Translations under genes and position numbers: made by a program | In this document: positions 43,654 through 53,352 of the stretch, piece after piece | Layout: each line of letters opens with the position of its first letter | Numbering within the stretch: position 1 is the first letter of the stretch | The notes under the pieces: generated by a model | The model's input: the letters and a program-made list of their open reading frames with translations, nothing else | Told to the model about the DNA's origin: nothing | Database searches by the model: none | Source: Bacteriovorax sp. PP10 | Lineage (GTDB): Bacteria > Bdellovibrionota > Bacteriovoracia > Bacteriovoracales > Bacteriovoracaceae | Assembly: GCF_035013165.1 (NCBI RefSeq) | Contig: NZ_JAYGJQ010000001.1 | Location: 124,001 to 188,000 of the forward strand | Length of the DNA: 64,000 nt | Direction of reading: 5' to 3'

Positions 43654-45169
43654 AGTTCTTCTCTAATGTTTTGAGAGGATAAAAACTTCCAGTCGAATCA
43701 AGTGTGATATCAGACAGACAGCTTCTTCCAATCCAGATTATATTCGGGTGCCATAAATTAATTGTCGCGTAATCATCATTTATTATTTTTAAAGCTTGTT
43801 TGTAATATACATTTCTTTTTACAGAATCTGTTTCTACGTTTGCTTTATCTAAAACCAAATCCAGTGCTGGATTATTGTATCCAGTGCGGTTTCCACCCTT
43901 GGGAGGTGTATACTGCGAATGGAAAACAAAGCGGAGCATATCTGGTCCCGTAAAACCAACCCACTGACCCACTACTACATCAAATTTCCCAGCTTTAAAA
44001 GCACTCATATAAGTTCCCCATTCCTGGATACTTACATTGACGATCATGCCTTCTTTTTCCAGATAGTGTTGCAATACATCGACCACTTCAATGCTGGCCT
44101 TGTTATTACTTACCTTCCAATCGACTTCTAAACGTTTTCCATTTTTTTCCAGAATGCCTTTCTTATTTTTCTTCCAGCCAGCTTCTGCCAGAAGTTTTCG
44201 TGCGAGTTCCACGTCATTTTTATCAACTTCGGCCGGTTCAAATAAATCACTGAAAGCAGGTGAGAACATTCCAACAGAAAGCACTGCTGTGTTTTTAAGT
44301 TTGTATTCAAGAATGTCTTTTCTCGGAATGAGTAATGAAAAAGCGCGTCTGACTCTGATGTCTTTAAAAAGATCGTGTTTGTGATTGATCCCCATAAACT
44401 GGAAACTTCCACTCGGCATATCCAGGACTTTTATTCCGGCCTGTGATTTTAACCAAAAAACTTTCCTCGGAGACATATTGGCAACTGAGAGGTCAATTTC
44501 TTTATTGATCAGTTTTAAAGCAAGAGTCGTTTCATCTTTAACAACTTTAAATACAAGTACGGGTTTCGTTTTATTTCTTGGCTCTACAATGATTTCAAGA
44601 GGCATAATATTTTTTAAAACGTAATCGCCACATCCGATAATATCTAAAGGCCCGATAATCGCTTTTGTCGCATCTTTGATTTTTACAATCTTTAAAAGAG
44701 AAAGATTCGATAAGTTCTCTAGCGAGAAAGTTTTATAAACAAATTCAACTGTTCTTGGGTCAATGACGTTCACTGAATCAATTGATTCATAAGTACCAAT
44801 GAATGTTGATTTAATATTTTGGTCTTTGGCAAAATACTCATAAGATTTTTTTACATCAGAGGCCATAACAGGTGAGCCATCTGTAAAAGTGAGGTTCGGT
44901 TTTAATTTAAATGTGAAAACTTGTTTCTCGCCTCTCATTTTGTCTGTATAAGTTTCGCAGGCAATACAAACAGACTGCATCTTCGCATTGAAATCAATTA
45001 AAGCTGAGTGAACCAGACGATTAATATTTTGAGAGTTGGCATCTGTAGAATAGAAGGGTGCCAAGTTATTAGGAATAGCAGAGATGGCAATATTGATTTT
45101 CTCCTCGGCACTCAAGGAATTAACAATCAATAAACCCAATAAAATGACTATGGCCCCAAATGACTTCAA
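43643..45169 (-). CDS. Oligopeptide-type ABC solute-binding protein
   Basis: A 508-aa periplasmic protein with a signal peptide (cleavage after LSA, about residue 21) and a DppA/OppA (SBP_bac_5) fold, marked by LNPTLTFTDG-like KLKPNLTFTDGSPVMASDV and a C-terminal KQALKIINDDYATINLWHP. No ABC permease or ATPase gene lies nearby. It could serve a transporter encoded elsewhere or have another role, such as envelope sensing. Confidence 0.9.
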   Translation of the reverse strand: MKSFGAIVILLGLLIVNSLSAEEKINIAISAIPNNLAPFYSTDANSQNINRLVHSALIDFNAKMQSVCIACETYTDKMRGEKQVFTFKLKPNLTFTDGSPVMASDVKKSYEYFAKDQNIKSTFIGTYESIDSVNVIDPRTVEFVYKTFSLENLSNLSLLKIVKIKDATKAIIGPLDIIGCGDYVLKNIMPLEIIVEPRNKTKPVLVFKVVKDETTLALKLINKEIDLSVANMSPRKVFWLKSQAGIKVLDMPSGSFQFMGINHKHDLFKDIRVRRAFSLLIPRKDILEYKLKNTAVLSVGMFSPAFSDLFEPAEVDKNDVELARKLLAEAGWKKNKKGILEKNGKRLEVDWKVSNNKASIEVVDVLQHYLEKEGMIVNVSIQEWGTYMSAFKAGKFDVVVGQWVGFTGPDMLRFVFHSQYTPPKGGNRTGYNNPALDLVLDKANVETDSVKRNVYYKQALKIINDDYATINLWHPNIIWIGRSCLSDITLDSTGSFYPLKTLEKNCGK

Positions 45170-45243
45170 TAGCGCTTCCTTCTTTCTTTTGTTACCTATT
45201 TAATCTATCATTTTATTTATAAAATACCAATTGAGGAGAGCTC

Positions 45244-45897
45244 GTGCATATCATTTCTATTTGTGGAGGATCGGGATCAGGAAAGACAACATTCGCTGAT
45301 AAAGTCAGAAAGAGCGTTGATATGGAAGTCTCAATTCTACACATGGATTCGTACTATCTTCCGAAGCTTCCAAAAGATCTAAAGACCTCGACGGGAAAAC
45401 CTAACTTTGACCATCCGGATGCTTTTGACTGGGATCTTTTACAAAAACATATCCAAGACCTAAAAAATGGTAAGGCAGTTAAAAGCCCTCACTACGATTT
45501 TAAAAAGAACGCGAGACTTAAAACCTCAAGCTTGATTCAACCAACTAAGGTTGTGCTATTTGAAGGGATCTTCAGTTTATATGACGAAGAAATTAGAAAG
45601 ATGTGTGACATCACGGCCTTCCTTCATGTCGAAGCTGACATCCGTTTTATCCGCCGTCTTCACCGTGACGTTGAAGAAAGAGGAAGATCTCTTGATTCAG
45701 TGATCACTCAGTATTATGAAACAGTAAGACCGATGTATCAGAAATATCTTGAGCCACAAAGACAGTACGCTGACTTTATCGTAGGTGAAGAAACAGATAT
45801 CGCCGCTTCAATCCTGGCCGCAAAAGTTAATCAACTCTTCCACGCGAAGGAAGTTGCTGCCCCAGTAAAAAAGAAAAACAAAAAAGGTAAAAAATGA
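45244..45897 (+). CDS. udk: Uridine kinase-like P-loop kinase
   Basis: A 217-aa kinase: P-loop GGSGSGKTTF (residues 7-16), HMDSYYLP, NFDHPDAFDWDLL and the RR.HRD.EERGR region. It phosphorylates uridine/cytidine in pyrimidine salvage, although the family also includes phosphoribulokinase-like kinases. The start is GTG at 45244 with GAGGAG upstream. The last four bases overlap the next gene. Confidence 0.9.
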   Translation: MHIISICGGSGSGKTTFADKVRKSVDMEVSILHMDSYYLPKLPKDLKTSTGKPNFDHPDAFDWDLLQKHIQDLKNGKAVKSPHYDFKKNARLKTSSLIQPTKVVLFEGIFSLYDEEIRKMCDITAFLHVEADIRFIRRLHRDVEERGRSLDSVITQYYETVRPMYQKYLEPQRQYADFIVGEETDIAASILAAKVNQLFHAKEVAAPVKKKNKKGKK

Positions 45898-47522
45898 GTA
45901 AGCCGTTAATCAAAATTAAGCCAGTCGGTGGAGTCGGGCAGATCGGTTCGAACATGACCCTGGTTCAAGGTGACAACGACACAATTTTGATTGATGCCGG
46001 AATCCTTTTTCCTTATGAAGACTTCTTCGATATTGATTATCTTATTCCCGACATGGATTCTATTCCTGTGCCAAGCCATCTGGTTATTACTCATGGCCAT
46101 GAAGATCATATTGGTGCCGTTTTACATGTCGTGAAGAAATTTCCAAAAATTAAAATTCTCGCTTCGCCTTTTACGGCAGGGCTTATCAGAAAAAAACTGG
46201 AATTTGCTCATCACCCATTTCCGGTCACTGAATACCGTCATCATGATCAATTAGGATTTCAAGATTTCACGATTGATCCGATTCACGTTAACCACTCAAT
46301 ACCTGAGACAGTGGGTCTGTTAGTTAGAGATACAAAACAGCAAGTCGGATTCTTTTTTATCTCCGATTTTAAAATCGACTTTAAAACAATTTACGAGCGT
46401 CCTTTTGATTTTGATAAACTTCAAAAACTCTCTAAAGGATTAACAAAAAGACTTCTTCTTTGTGACAGCACAAACATTACAAGTGGAACGAAAGAAACTC
46501 CTTCTGAGCAGGACTTAATTCCAGTTTTAGATCAGATCTTTGAAGAAGCTAACAATAGAATTTTCATTACATGTTTCTCTTCAAACATTCACCGTTTGAT
46601 GAGTTTCATTAGTTTATGTAAAAAACACAATAAGCGTCTTATCCCTCACGGCCGATCAATGATCAGTTATCTGAACACGGCCAATGAACTAGGGATGATT
46701 CCTGATTATCAATCAGTTGTCCGACAAGCAGATACGATGAAAGGGACTGAAGATGATATCGTAGTCCTTCTATCTGGATGCCAGGGAGATTTCCGTGGGA
46801 CGTTCAGAAGATTCTGCGTTGGTGAAGACTCTATGTTTAAGCCACGTCCGGAAGATACTGTTCTGCTGAGTTCTAAGGCGATTCCAGGGAATGAAAAGAA
46901 GATCTCGATGCTGATTAACAAACTTGCTGAAGTTGGATGTAAAGTCATCACGGCCTCAGATAAGTTAATCCACGTTTCAGGTCACCCGGGAAGAACAGAC
47001 TTAAAAATGCTTTACGATAAATACAGTCCAACTGATATCGTGCCTATTCATGGTGAGAGTTATTTCATCAGAGAGCATATCACTTTTGTAAAAGAAGCTT
47101 ATCCTGCGGCCACTGCTCATTACTTTCACAATCATGATGAACTTATCATTATGGATGACTTGAAACTTAAAGTTATCGACGGTGAGACGATTGAGCCGAT
47201 CATTATGCATGGAAAGGGAATTGTTTTAGAAAAAGAAAAAATCAGTGAAAGAAGAAAGATGGCCTGTAACGGGACAGTGTTTCTTTCACTTAAGCTTTCA
47301 ACAACCAGAGCGAAAGTTGAGAAATTCTCATTTAACTTTATGGGACTGCCAACGCTTGTGACTCTTAATGAAGAAAAGTTTAAAAGGTTTCTAGAAAACT
47401 ATTTTATCCAAATTAATTTTAAAGACGAAGATAAAACGAATGAGGAACTTCGAATAGCGATCCGTCGTTATTTCGATCAGATCCTTGGTTATAAACCTAT
47501 GACGACAATCCATATTCTATGA
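45894..47522 (+). CDS. rnj: Ribonuclease J-like beta-CASP metallo-nuclease
   Basis: A 542-aa protein: metallo-beta-lactamase motif THGHEDHIGA (about residues 62-71), a beta-CASP domain with LCDSTNITS and VSGHPGRTDL, then VPIHGESYF and a C-terminal domain. The family cleaves RNA endo- and 5'-exonucleolytically. It overlaps udk and the next gene by 4 bp each, a three-gene unit. Confidence 0.93.
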   Translation: MSKPLIKIKPVGGVGQIGSNMTLVQGDNDTILIDAGILFPYEDFFDIDYLIPDMDSIPVPSHLVITHGHEDHIGAVLHVVKKFPKIKILASPFTAGLIRKKLEFAHHPFPVTEYRHHDQLGFQDFTIDPIHVNHSIPETVGLLVRDTKQQVGFFFISDFKIDFKTIYERPFDFDKLQKLSKGLTKRLLLCDSTNITSGTKETPSEQDLIPVLDQIFEEANNRIFITCFSSNIHRLMSFISLCKKHNKRLIPHGRSMISYLNTANELGMIPDYQSVVRQADTMKGTEDDIVVLLSGCQGDFRGTFRRFCVGEDSMFKPRPEDTVLLSSKAIPGNEKKISMLINKLAEVGCKVITASDKLIHVSGHPGRTDLKMLYDKYSPTDIVPIHGESYFIREHITFVKEAYPAATAHYFHNHDELIIMDDLKLKVIDGETIEPIIMHGKGIVLEKEKISERRKMACNGTVFLSLKLSTTRAKVEKFSFNFMGLPTLVTLNEEKFKRFLENYFIQINFKDEDKTNEELRIAIRRYFDQILGYKPMTTIHIL

Positions 47523-48121
47523 ACACATTTTTACAAAACAATATCTACGCGATCATTTTGTTTTTTTTATTCATCATTTTATTGCTGATTGCACTTATTG
47601 GCGTGGTGCTGATTAAACTCTTGTTAAATAATAAGAATGAAACTTCTGCTAAAGCTGCTCACGCAGAAAAAGAGCGTCCTGTTCTAGTTCCAGTCGTAGA
47701 AACGCCAGCTAAAATTAAAAAGTTATCTGAAGAATCAGTAGTAGAGAAATACTACTGTGAAAATCACCCAGATATTCCTTCGGTAGGATCATGCTTAATT
47801 TGTGAAGATGTTTTCTGTGAACAATGTCTTATCGAGCACGACAGTCTTTATTTCTGCAAAGAGCACTTCAAGACTTTCGCTAACAATAAGTGGAAGCAAA
47901 TCACTGATGTGAGAACGACTCCGAATACACCTGAAGACGGTTTATATATTTATCATTTCAAACGCCATATCTGGCAGGATCAAAAGATTCCAAGTTTCGT
48001 ATTAACTCATTACAAGATCAACATTGAAGAAGATTATATCGAGTCTTTTATTCAGTTAAATGTAGTGGAAGATAAAGCGGAAGATTTACAAAATGAGATT
48101 GAAAAATTTAAGGCCAAGTAG
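47519..48121 (+). CDS. Membrane-anchored zinc-finger (B-box-like) protein of unknown function
   Basis: A 200-aa protein. One N-terminal membrane helix (about residues 8-32) leads to a soluble region containing a tight cysteine/histidine cluster: CENH, CLIC, CEQC, H and CKEH (about residues 78-117), spaced like a B-box or RING-like zinc fold. The last 80 residues contain no known motif. It overlaps the RNase J gene and ends in a nested terminator. A possible partner of RNase J at the membrane; this is inferred from coupling only. Confidence 0.68.
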   Translation: MNTFLQNNIYAIILFFLFIILLLIALIGVVLIKLLLNNKNETSAKAAHAEKERPVLVPVVETPAKIKKLSEESVVEKYYCENHPDIPSVGSCLICEDVFCEQCLIEHDSLYFCKEHFKTFANNKWKQITDVRTTPNTPEDGLYIYHFKRHIWQDQKIPSFVLTHYKINIEEDYIESFIQLNVVEDKAEDLQNEIEKFKAK

Positions 48122-48195
48122 CTTTGGTGAAAAAATGCTCCTGTGGAGCATTTTTACTTCTTAATTTTAAGAGTTCACCAAAGCCGCCTGGCCTT
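48111..48195. terminator. Nested-hairpin bidirectional terminator (copy 2)
   Basis: GCTTTGGTGAA (48121-48131) pairs with TTCACCAAAGC (48174-48184) and encloses AAAAATGCTC-CTGTG-GAGCATTTTT, then ACTTCTTAATTTTAAGAG. The stem extends outward through a symmetrical 5-nt internal loop to AAGGCC/GGCCTT. It separates convergent genes (zinc-finger protein and ftsZ). The core matches 33042-33095. Confidence 0.75.
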
Positions 48196-48207
48196 AAACA
48201 ATTTTAA

Positions 48208-49893
48208 CTATAGGTCGATGTTCTTATTGAATTCTCTGTGAGCTGGTCTGTCTGTCGTCTTTTCTTCTTTTCTTAGGTAAGAAGGAGTGTCGAACTCATC
48301 TTCATCAAAATTAATGAATCCAAGTTTTTCAGCAATTGATTTTGCTCTTGTATTGTTACCAACACCTGATTCAGAAACTGGAGATGATGACTGGTTACCC
48401 GGAGTCGTAGCAGCTGGACGTGATCCAGTGTTTTCATAACGGTTAGCTGCATCTCTAATTTGTTGAATTAGACGAGATGGTTGTTGAGTTGGAGGAGCTA
48501 CGTGAGCAATTTCCTCTTCGTGAGATGCATTTGAATATGCATTTCTATCACTCATAAAACGGTCGAAGTCCGAACGATCTTCAGCTGTATGACCTTGAGA
48601 GATATTTGATGAAGGAGCAACTGGAGCTTCAACTGGAGTTGAAACTTCACTTACTGGTGCTCTCGAAACTGGAGTTTCCATTTGTGGAACTACTGTTTCT
48701 CTCACAGGAGCGGCCATTTCACGAGCTGGCTCAGAGTAGTATGTTGGCTGAGCAGTCGGTTGAGACTGAGGAGCTACATATTGAGGTTGAGCAACTGGAG
48801 CAACGTAAACTGGTTGTTGTACCGGTTGAGGTGCAACGTAAGCTTGTTGAGTTTGCTGAGTTGTTTGAGATGAATTGATTGTAGATGTAGAAGCTGACTG
48901 TCCAGAAATCATTCCAGCGTGAGCTCTAATTTGTCCACCAAGTCCAGTTGCGATAACTGTAACTTTAATATCATCAACCATGTTGTTGTCGATTACTGTA
49001 CCGAAAATGATTTCAGCGTTTTCATCAGCAGCTTCCATGATTAGAGTTACAGCTTCATTTGTTTCATGCATAGAAAGTGTGTCACTCCCTGTGATGTTAA
49101 TGATGATACCTGTAGCTCCATTGATTGAAATATCTTCTAGAAGAGGTGAGCTGATTGCTTCAGTTGCAGCTTTAATCGCGCGTCCAGCTCCAGCAGCAGT
49201 TCCTGTTCCCATTAGAGCAAGACCTTTGTTTGCCATAACAGTTGAAACGTCAGCGAAGTCAGCGTTGATGTGACCAGTGTTGTTGATCAGATCAGAAATA
49301 CCGCGAACAGCGTTTAATAAAACTTCGTCAGCTTTTTTGAATGTATCTACTAGAGAAAGGTTTTCTCCAGCAAGGTACAGAAGTCTTTGGTTTGGAATCG
49401 TGATAAGTGAATCTACACTTTCTTCAAGATTTCTAATCCCTTCTTCAGCTTGTTTAAATCTTTTTTTACCTTCGAATACGAAAGGTTTTGTTACTACACC
49501 AACAGTAAGAGCACCAAGTTCTTTTGCAAGTTTAGCGATTACCGGAGCAGCTCCAGTTCCTGTTCCACCACCCATACCAGCAGTGATGAAAACCATGTCA
49601 GCACCTTTTAGTACTTCAGAAATTTTCTCATAATCTTCAAGTGCAGATTTTTTTCCGATTTCAGGGTTAGCTCCAGCTCCAAGACCTTTAGTAACTGTTC
49701 CACCTAACTGAATTTTTGTTTCAGCAAGTGAAATGCTTAATGCCTGAGCGTCAGTATTAGCTACAATATATTCAACACCAGATAATCCAGAGCGGATCAT
49801 TGTGTTAACGGCATTACATCCACCACCACCAACTCCGACAACTTTAATCTTAGCACCGTTGATTCTGTTTTCTGCGTCTGTCATTTCGAACAT
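48208..49893 (-). CDS. ftsZ: Cell division protein FtsZ
   Basis: A 561-aa tubulin homologue. GTP-binding GMGGGTGTG (about residues 107-115), the T7 loop [11 protein letters not shown] and a normal core of about 320 residues. It then has an unusually long linker (about 200 residues) rich in Gln/Pro/Ala/Val and a C-terminal peptide FDTPSYLRK of the conserved DxPxFLR type that binds FtsA. It forms the Z ring. The start has AGGAGG. It is the last gene of the dcw cluster. Confidence 0.97.
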   Translation of the reverse strand: MFEMTDAENRINGAKIKVVGVGGGGCNAVNTMIRSGLSGVEYIVANTDAQALSISLAETKIQLGGTVTKGLGAGANPEIGKKSALEDYEKISEVLKGADMVFITAGMGGGTGTGAAPVIAKLAKELGALTVGVVTKPFVFEGKKRFKQAEEGIRNLEESVDSLITIPNQRLLYLAGENLSLVDTFKKADEVLLNAVRGISDLINNTGHINADFADVSTVMANKGLALMGTGTAAGAGRAIKAATEAISSPLLEDISINGATGIIINITGSDTLSMHETNEAVTLIMEAADENAEIIFGTVIDNNMVDDIKVTVIATGLGGQIRAHAGMISGQSASTSTINSSQTTQQTQQAYVAPQPVQQPVYVAPVAQPQYVAPQSQPTAQPTYYSEPAREMAAPVRETVVPQMETPVSRAPVSEVSTPVEAPVAPSSNISQGHTAEDRSDFDRFMSDRNAYSNASHEEEIAHVAPPTQQPSRLIQQIRDAANRYENTGSRPAATTPGNQSSSPVSESGVGNNTRAKSIAEKLGFINFDEDEFDTPSYLRKEEKTTDRPAHREFNKNIDL

Positions 49894-49929
49894 ATATTCC
49901 TCCTACGGGAATTCAAATAAACTTATAAA

Positions 49930-51213
49930 TTAGAATATTTCTTTAAAAACCGATTTTAGTGATTCACTCAATTTCCCAATCAAATCATTGTTTGATTCAG
50001 GAGTTGATTCTTTCTCTTTCGAGAAAGTCACTCTATGGTTGCTTGTAGATTGTCCTTGCGTATGAACATAAGGTTTTCTCTTCGAAGCTTCTAGAAGAAG
50101 CCCAAGAACAGTAGAGTATTTTGGATTTTGCATAATGTTTGTCATTCCACCAAATGGAATTGGGAAACCGATTTTGCAAGATCTCATTAAGATGTACTCT
50201 CCTAACTCCGGCATACCCTTAATAAGAGCACCACCACCAGTTAGAACAAATCCACCTGATACATCATTCATTAATTTTTTATCTTCAACCATCGCGCGAA
50301 CGACATCGAATAACTCTTCAGCGCGTGCACCTAAAACTTCAGCGACTACACTTAATTGTACTTCGCGAGGCTTTGTTCCAGACAGGCCTTGAACCGTAAT
50401 GTGTGCTGATTGATTTAGTTGTTCAGCAAGAACACTACCGTGGTTGATTTTAATTCGCTCAGCTTCGTTGTGAGGAATTTTTAAAGCAACGGCCAGGTCA
50501 TTCGTGAAATGGTTCCCGCCGATTGGAATAATTTGTGAGTGAACTAAGCTTCCTTCTTTCCAAACCGCGATGTCAGTCGTTCCACCACCGATATCAACCA
50601 GGACAACTCCCAGTTCTTTTTCTTCGTATGATAAAACTGCTTCAGAAGAAGCTAGCGGCTGAAGTGTAACGTGCTCAGCATCGATTCCTGTCTGCTCTAC
50701 ACATTTAACTAAATTTTGGATTAGAGGAATTGATCCGGTAACGATGTGAACGTGAGCTTCTAGTCTCACTCCACACATACCGATTGGGTTTTTGATACCC
50801 GTTGTATTATCAACACGGAACTCCTGAGGAATAACGTGAAGGATATCTCTATCACTTGGTATAACAACTGCCTTAGCAGCTTCAAGAACGCGATCAACGT
50901 CGTCTTGAGTAATCTCTTTACCTTTAATAGCAACAACCCCAGAAGAGTTGAAACTGTAAATGTGGCTTCCGGCAATACCGATAGTCGCACTAGTTATATT
51001 CACTCCGGCCATCAGGCGCGCTTCTTCAAGCGAGTTCTGAATCGAGCGAACAGTCTTGTCGATATTCACAACGGAACCTTTCTTAAGTCCATAAGAAGGG
51101 TGTGTACCGATTCCGATAATTTCTAATTCTTGATTTGGATGCTGAAGCCCAACGATCGTGCAAACTTTCGTTGTTCCTACATCGAGACCTACGATGATAT
51201 TCTTGTCGTTCAT
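49930..51213 (-). CDS. ftsA: Cell division protein FtsA
   Basis: A 427-aa actin-like protein: GLDVGTTKVCTIVG (phosphate 1), VVLVDIGGGTTDIAVW (phosphate 2) and GGFVLTGGGALIKG. It ends in an amphipathic helix (LSESLKSVFKEIF) that anchors it to the membrane. It tethers FtsZ. Placed just upstream of ftsZ (36 bp). Confidence 0.97.
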   Translation of the reverse strand: MNDKNIIVGLDVGTTKVCTIVGLQHPNQELEIIGIGTHPSYGLKKGSVVNIDKTVRSIQNSLEEARLMAGVNITSATIGIAGSHIYSFNSSGVVAIKGKEITQDDVDRVLEAAKAVVIPSDRDILHVIPQEFRVDNTTGIKNPIGMCGVRLEAHVHIVTGSIPLIQNLVKCVEQTGIDAEHVTLQPLASSEAVLSYEEKELGVVLVDIGGGTTDIAVWKEGSLVHSQIIPIGGNHFTNDLAVALKIPHNEAERIKINHGSVLAEQLNQSAHITVQGLSGTKPREVQLSVVAEVLGARAEELFDVVRAMVEDKKLMNDVSGGFVLTGGGALIKGMPELGEYILMRSCKIGFPIPFGGMTNIMQNPKYSTVLGLLLEASKRKPYVHTQGQSTSNHRVTFSKEKESTPESNNDLIGKLSESLKSVFKEIF

Positions 51214-51275
51214 AGTGAGAATCCTTTCTCTTTTTAGATACGATTTACAACAGATTCATTCTGTCATTTAAAATG

Positions 51276-52055
51276 CTAGAATTTATCGTTAAACTTGACA
51301 ACAACTTTTTTGCTATTTGTAAGATTGATAATGGCTGGAATTTTTTCTTTTAATTCCATGTAGTTCACAATCTTATCAAGTTTAACTAATTTATCACTCC
51401 ATTCATCTAGTCCCATAAAGACACTACTTGGGTGCCCATTAATGGACAAAATGATGGTTAATTCTTTATTGTCGTTCAAAATGACCTCAGACAACTTTGA
51501 TCTAAGTCCCGGTCTCATCTCTTTAACCAGGTTAGTAACGTCGATCTGGATCTTATCTTCCATCTCCCCAACAGGCATAGACAGGTATGGAAGGTCGTGC
51601 GTTAACTTCTTTTCCGATCTTAATAGTGCTTCATATGTTGGATCGAATAGTTGTCCGTTATCAACAAGGATTGCTTCATAAGATTCAGCGCTGTCTTTTC
51701 TGTAAATTTGAACTTTCATCAACGGCTCTGGGCAGTTGAAGTTTAAATCTAAAACTTTACTGAATGGATCGTACTTAATTTTGTAATCAGAAACGAAATA
51801 CTTATCGCTCCATTTTTCGCTCACGATTTTAAGTTTCACATCACGAAGAGAATGAGTTTGTTCGAAAGTTTTTACAACTTGAAGTGCCATCGTTCCTGCT
51901 GGACGAGTTGGGCATTTTCCTAAATTTGATCTGTATGAAAGGTCAGCGTTGAATTGTTCTGTCGGCCCAAGAGACGACACTACGATATTGGTTAATACCA
52001 AAATCGCGACAACAATCGCTATTGTGATAAATGTTTTGTTCTTAAAAAATGCCAT
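51276..52055 (-). CDS. ftsQ: FtsQ-like cell division protein
   Basis: A 259-aa bitopic protein: one membrane helix (about residues 9-28) and a periplasmic region. Sequence similarity to FtsQ is weak; a POTRA-like first part (about residues 55-110) and its position between murB and ftsA are what support the name. In the family it links the early ring to FtsB/FtsL and FtsI/FtsW. Confidence 0.65.
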   Translation of the reverse strand: MAFFKNKTFITIAIVVAILVLTNIVVSSLGPTEQFNADLSYRSNLGKCPTRPAGTMALQVVKTFEQTHSLRDVKLKIVSEKWSDKYFVSDYKIKYDPFSKVLDLNFNCPEPLMKVQIYRKDSAESYEAILVDNGQLFDPTYEALLRSEKKLTHDLPYLSMPVGEMEDKIQIDVTNLVKEMRPGLRSKLSEVILNDNKELTIILSINGHPSSVFMGLDEWSDKLVKLDKIVNYMELKEKIPAIINLTNSKKVVVKFNDKF

Positions 52056-52095
52056 CCTGACTTTTCTCTATATTTTAAGCTTTCGTGCTTATAGT

Positions 52096-52995
52096 TTAAA
52101 ATTCAACTTCCGTTTCGAATGAGACACCAAACTGCAACTTCAATTCTTTTTGAAGGACAGTTATCATTTGCATAACATCTTCATAAGAGCTCTCACCAGA
52201 GTTTTCCATGAAGTTAGCGTGCTTAGGGCTAATCTTTAAGTTCTTAATTGTGAGCCCCTTCAGGCCCATTATATCTATAAAAAGACCGGCTCGACAAGTG
52301 ACGTCGCGAAGTCGATCGTGATGATTCTTAAAAATGCATCCACACGTCCATTCTTTTAAAGGCTGAGTGCGGTTTCTCATATCAAGATACTCGCGGATTT
52401 TCTTTGAAATCGCCTCATCTAATCCAAAGTGAATTAGTCGGGCTTCATATATTATATCACCAGAATCGACAAAATGATTATGTCTGTATGAAAACGAATT
52501 CTTATCGATAATAACCGACTTTTCTTCTCCGTTTTTCGTGATGAGTTTTACTTCCTTTATAATAGATCCGATTTCACCAAGATTTGTTCCGGCGTTCATA
52601 AAGATCGCGCCGCCTAAGCTTGCTGGAATTCCTGTAAAAACTTCCCATCCTTTTAGACCAAACTTATTAGCGTGGCTGGTAAGAGTGGCAAGGCTTACTG
52701 ATCCTGGAAGAATGTATTCGTCTTTGGGAGACTCAAATACTGATCTGTCGAATTCAAAATCTAATTGTAGATAAGGTAGGTCTGCCTTAACTGGAAGAAG
52801 AACGTTAGCTCCCCAACCAAGGGCACGGTACTCAATATTATTTTTTGTTAGCGCTTTTAGAGTGTGTTTTAATCCTTCAACACTTTTAACCGTTATCAAA
52901 TCCCCACGAGCATCAAGTCTCATAGTAGAATATTTTTTAAGATCTTTATCGATCTCGATTTGAACGTCTGGGTGATTGATTATGTTTGCTAGCAT
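52096..52995 (-). CDS. murB: UDP-N-acetylenolpyruvoylglucosamine reductase
   Basis: A 299-aa FAD enzyme: MRLDARGDLITVKS near the N-terminus, WEVFTGIPASLGGAIFMNAGT and a C-terminal CGCIFKN. It makes UDP-MurNAc. The residue at the catalytic serine position (usually GSxFKN) is cysteine, a variant seen in part of the family. It ends 40 bp before ftsQ. Confidence 0.93.
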   Translation of the reverse strand: MLANIINHPDVQIEIDKDLKKYSTMRLDARGDLITVKSVEGLKHTLKALTKNNIEYRALGWGANVLLPVKADLPYLQLDFEFDRSVFESPKDEYILPGSVSLATLTSHANKFGLKGWEVFTGIPASLGGAIFMNAGTNLGEIGSIIKEVKLITKNGEEKSVIIDKNSFSYRHNHFVDSGDIIYEARLIHFGLDEAISKKIREYLDMRNRTQPLKEWTCGCIFKNHHDRLRDVTCRAGLFIDIMGLKGLTIKNLKISPKHANFMENSGESSYEDVMQMITVLQKELKLQFGVSFETEVEF

Positions 52996-53135
52996 CCAAT
53001 GATGTTACAAAAGAATTTAAGGGATTGTCTATTGCTCTGGTTGTTCGCCTTAGTATGGAATAATAAGGTACAATCTAAAAAAACTAAAAACAACTAAGCC
53101 AAAGTATCAACTTAAAACCTTGGCCTTCAAGTATT

Positions 53136-53333
53136 ATGAAAAATAAAAATAAATCCAAAGAATATAAGGATCAATGCGAAGCTCTAAACAAAGAAGCTTC
53201 GCTTGCTAAAGAAGACTTTTATAATGATCCCAAGACTGGGGAAACAATCTCAACTTCATATTACCTTCAACATCTAAGAAAATGTTGTAAAGGGGGTTGT
53301 AGGCATTGTCCGTTTGGATTTAAGAAAAGATAA
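53136..53333 (+). CDS. DUF5522-like small cysteine-rich protein
   Basis: A 65-aa protein on the plus strand, inside the otherwise minus-strand dcw cluster. The C-terminus has KCCKGGCRHCPFGFKKR with four cysteines in the DUF5522 arrangement (CCxxxCRHCP), suggesting metal binding. The function is unknown. It has its own 140-bp upstream region shared with the divergent murB gene. Confidence 0.8.
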   Translation: MKNKNKSKEYKDQCEALNKEASLAKEDFYNDPKTGETISTSYYLQHLRKCCKGGCRHCPFGFKKR

Positions 53334-53352
53334 AATATCTGAGTAATTATTA

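Noticed and set aside
49277-49633. 118-aa open frame on the plus strand inside ftsZ
   Set aside because: Antisense to the conserved GTPase core of ftsZ, with no ribosome site; it is a by-product of ftsZ codon use.
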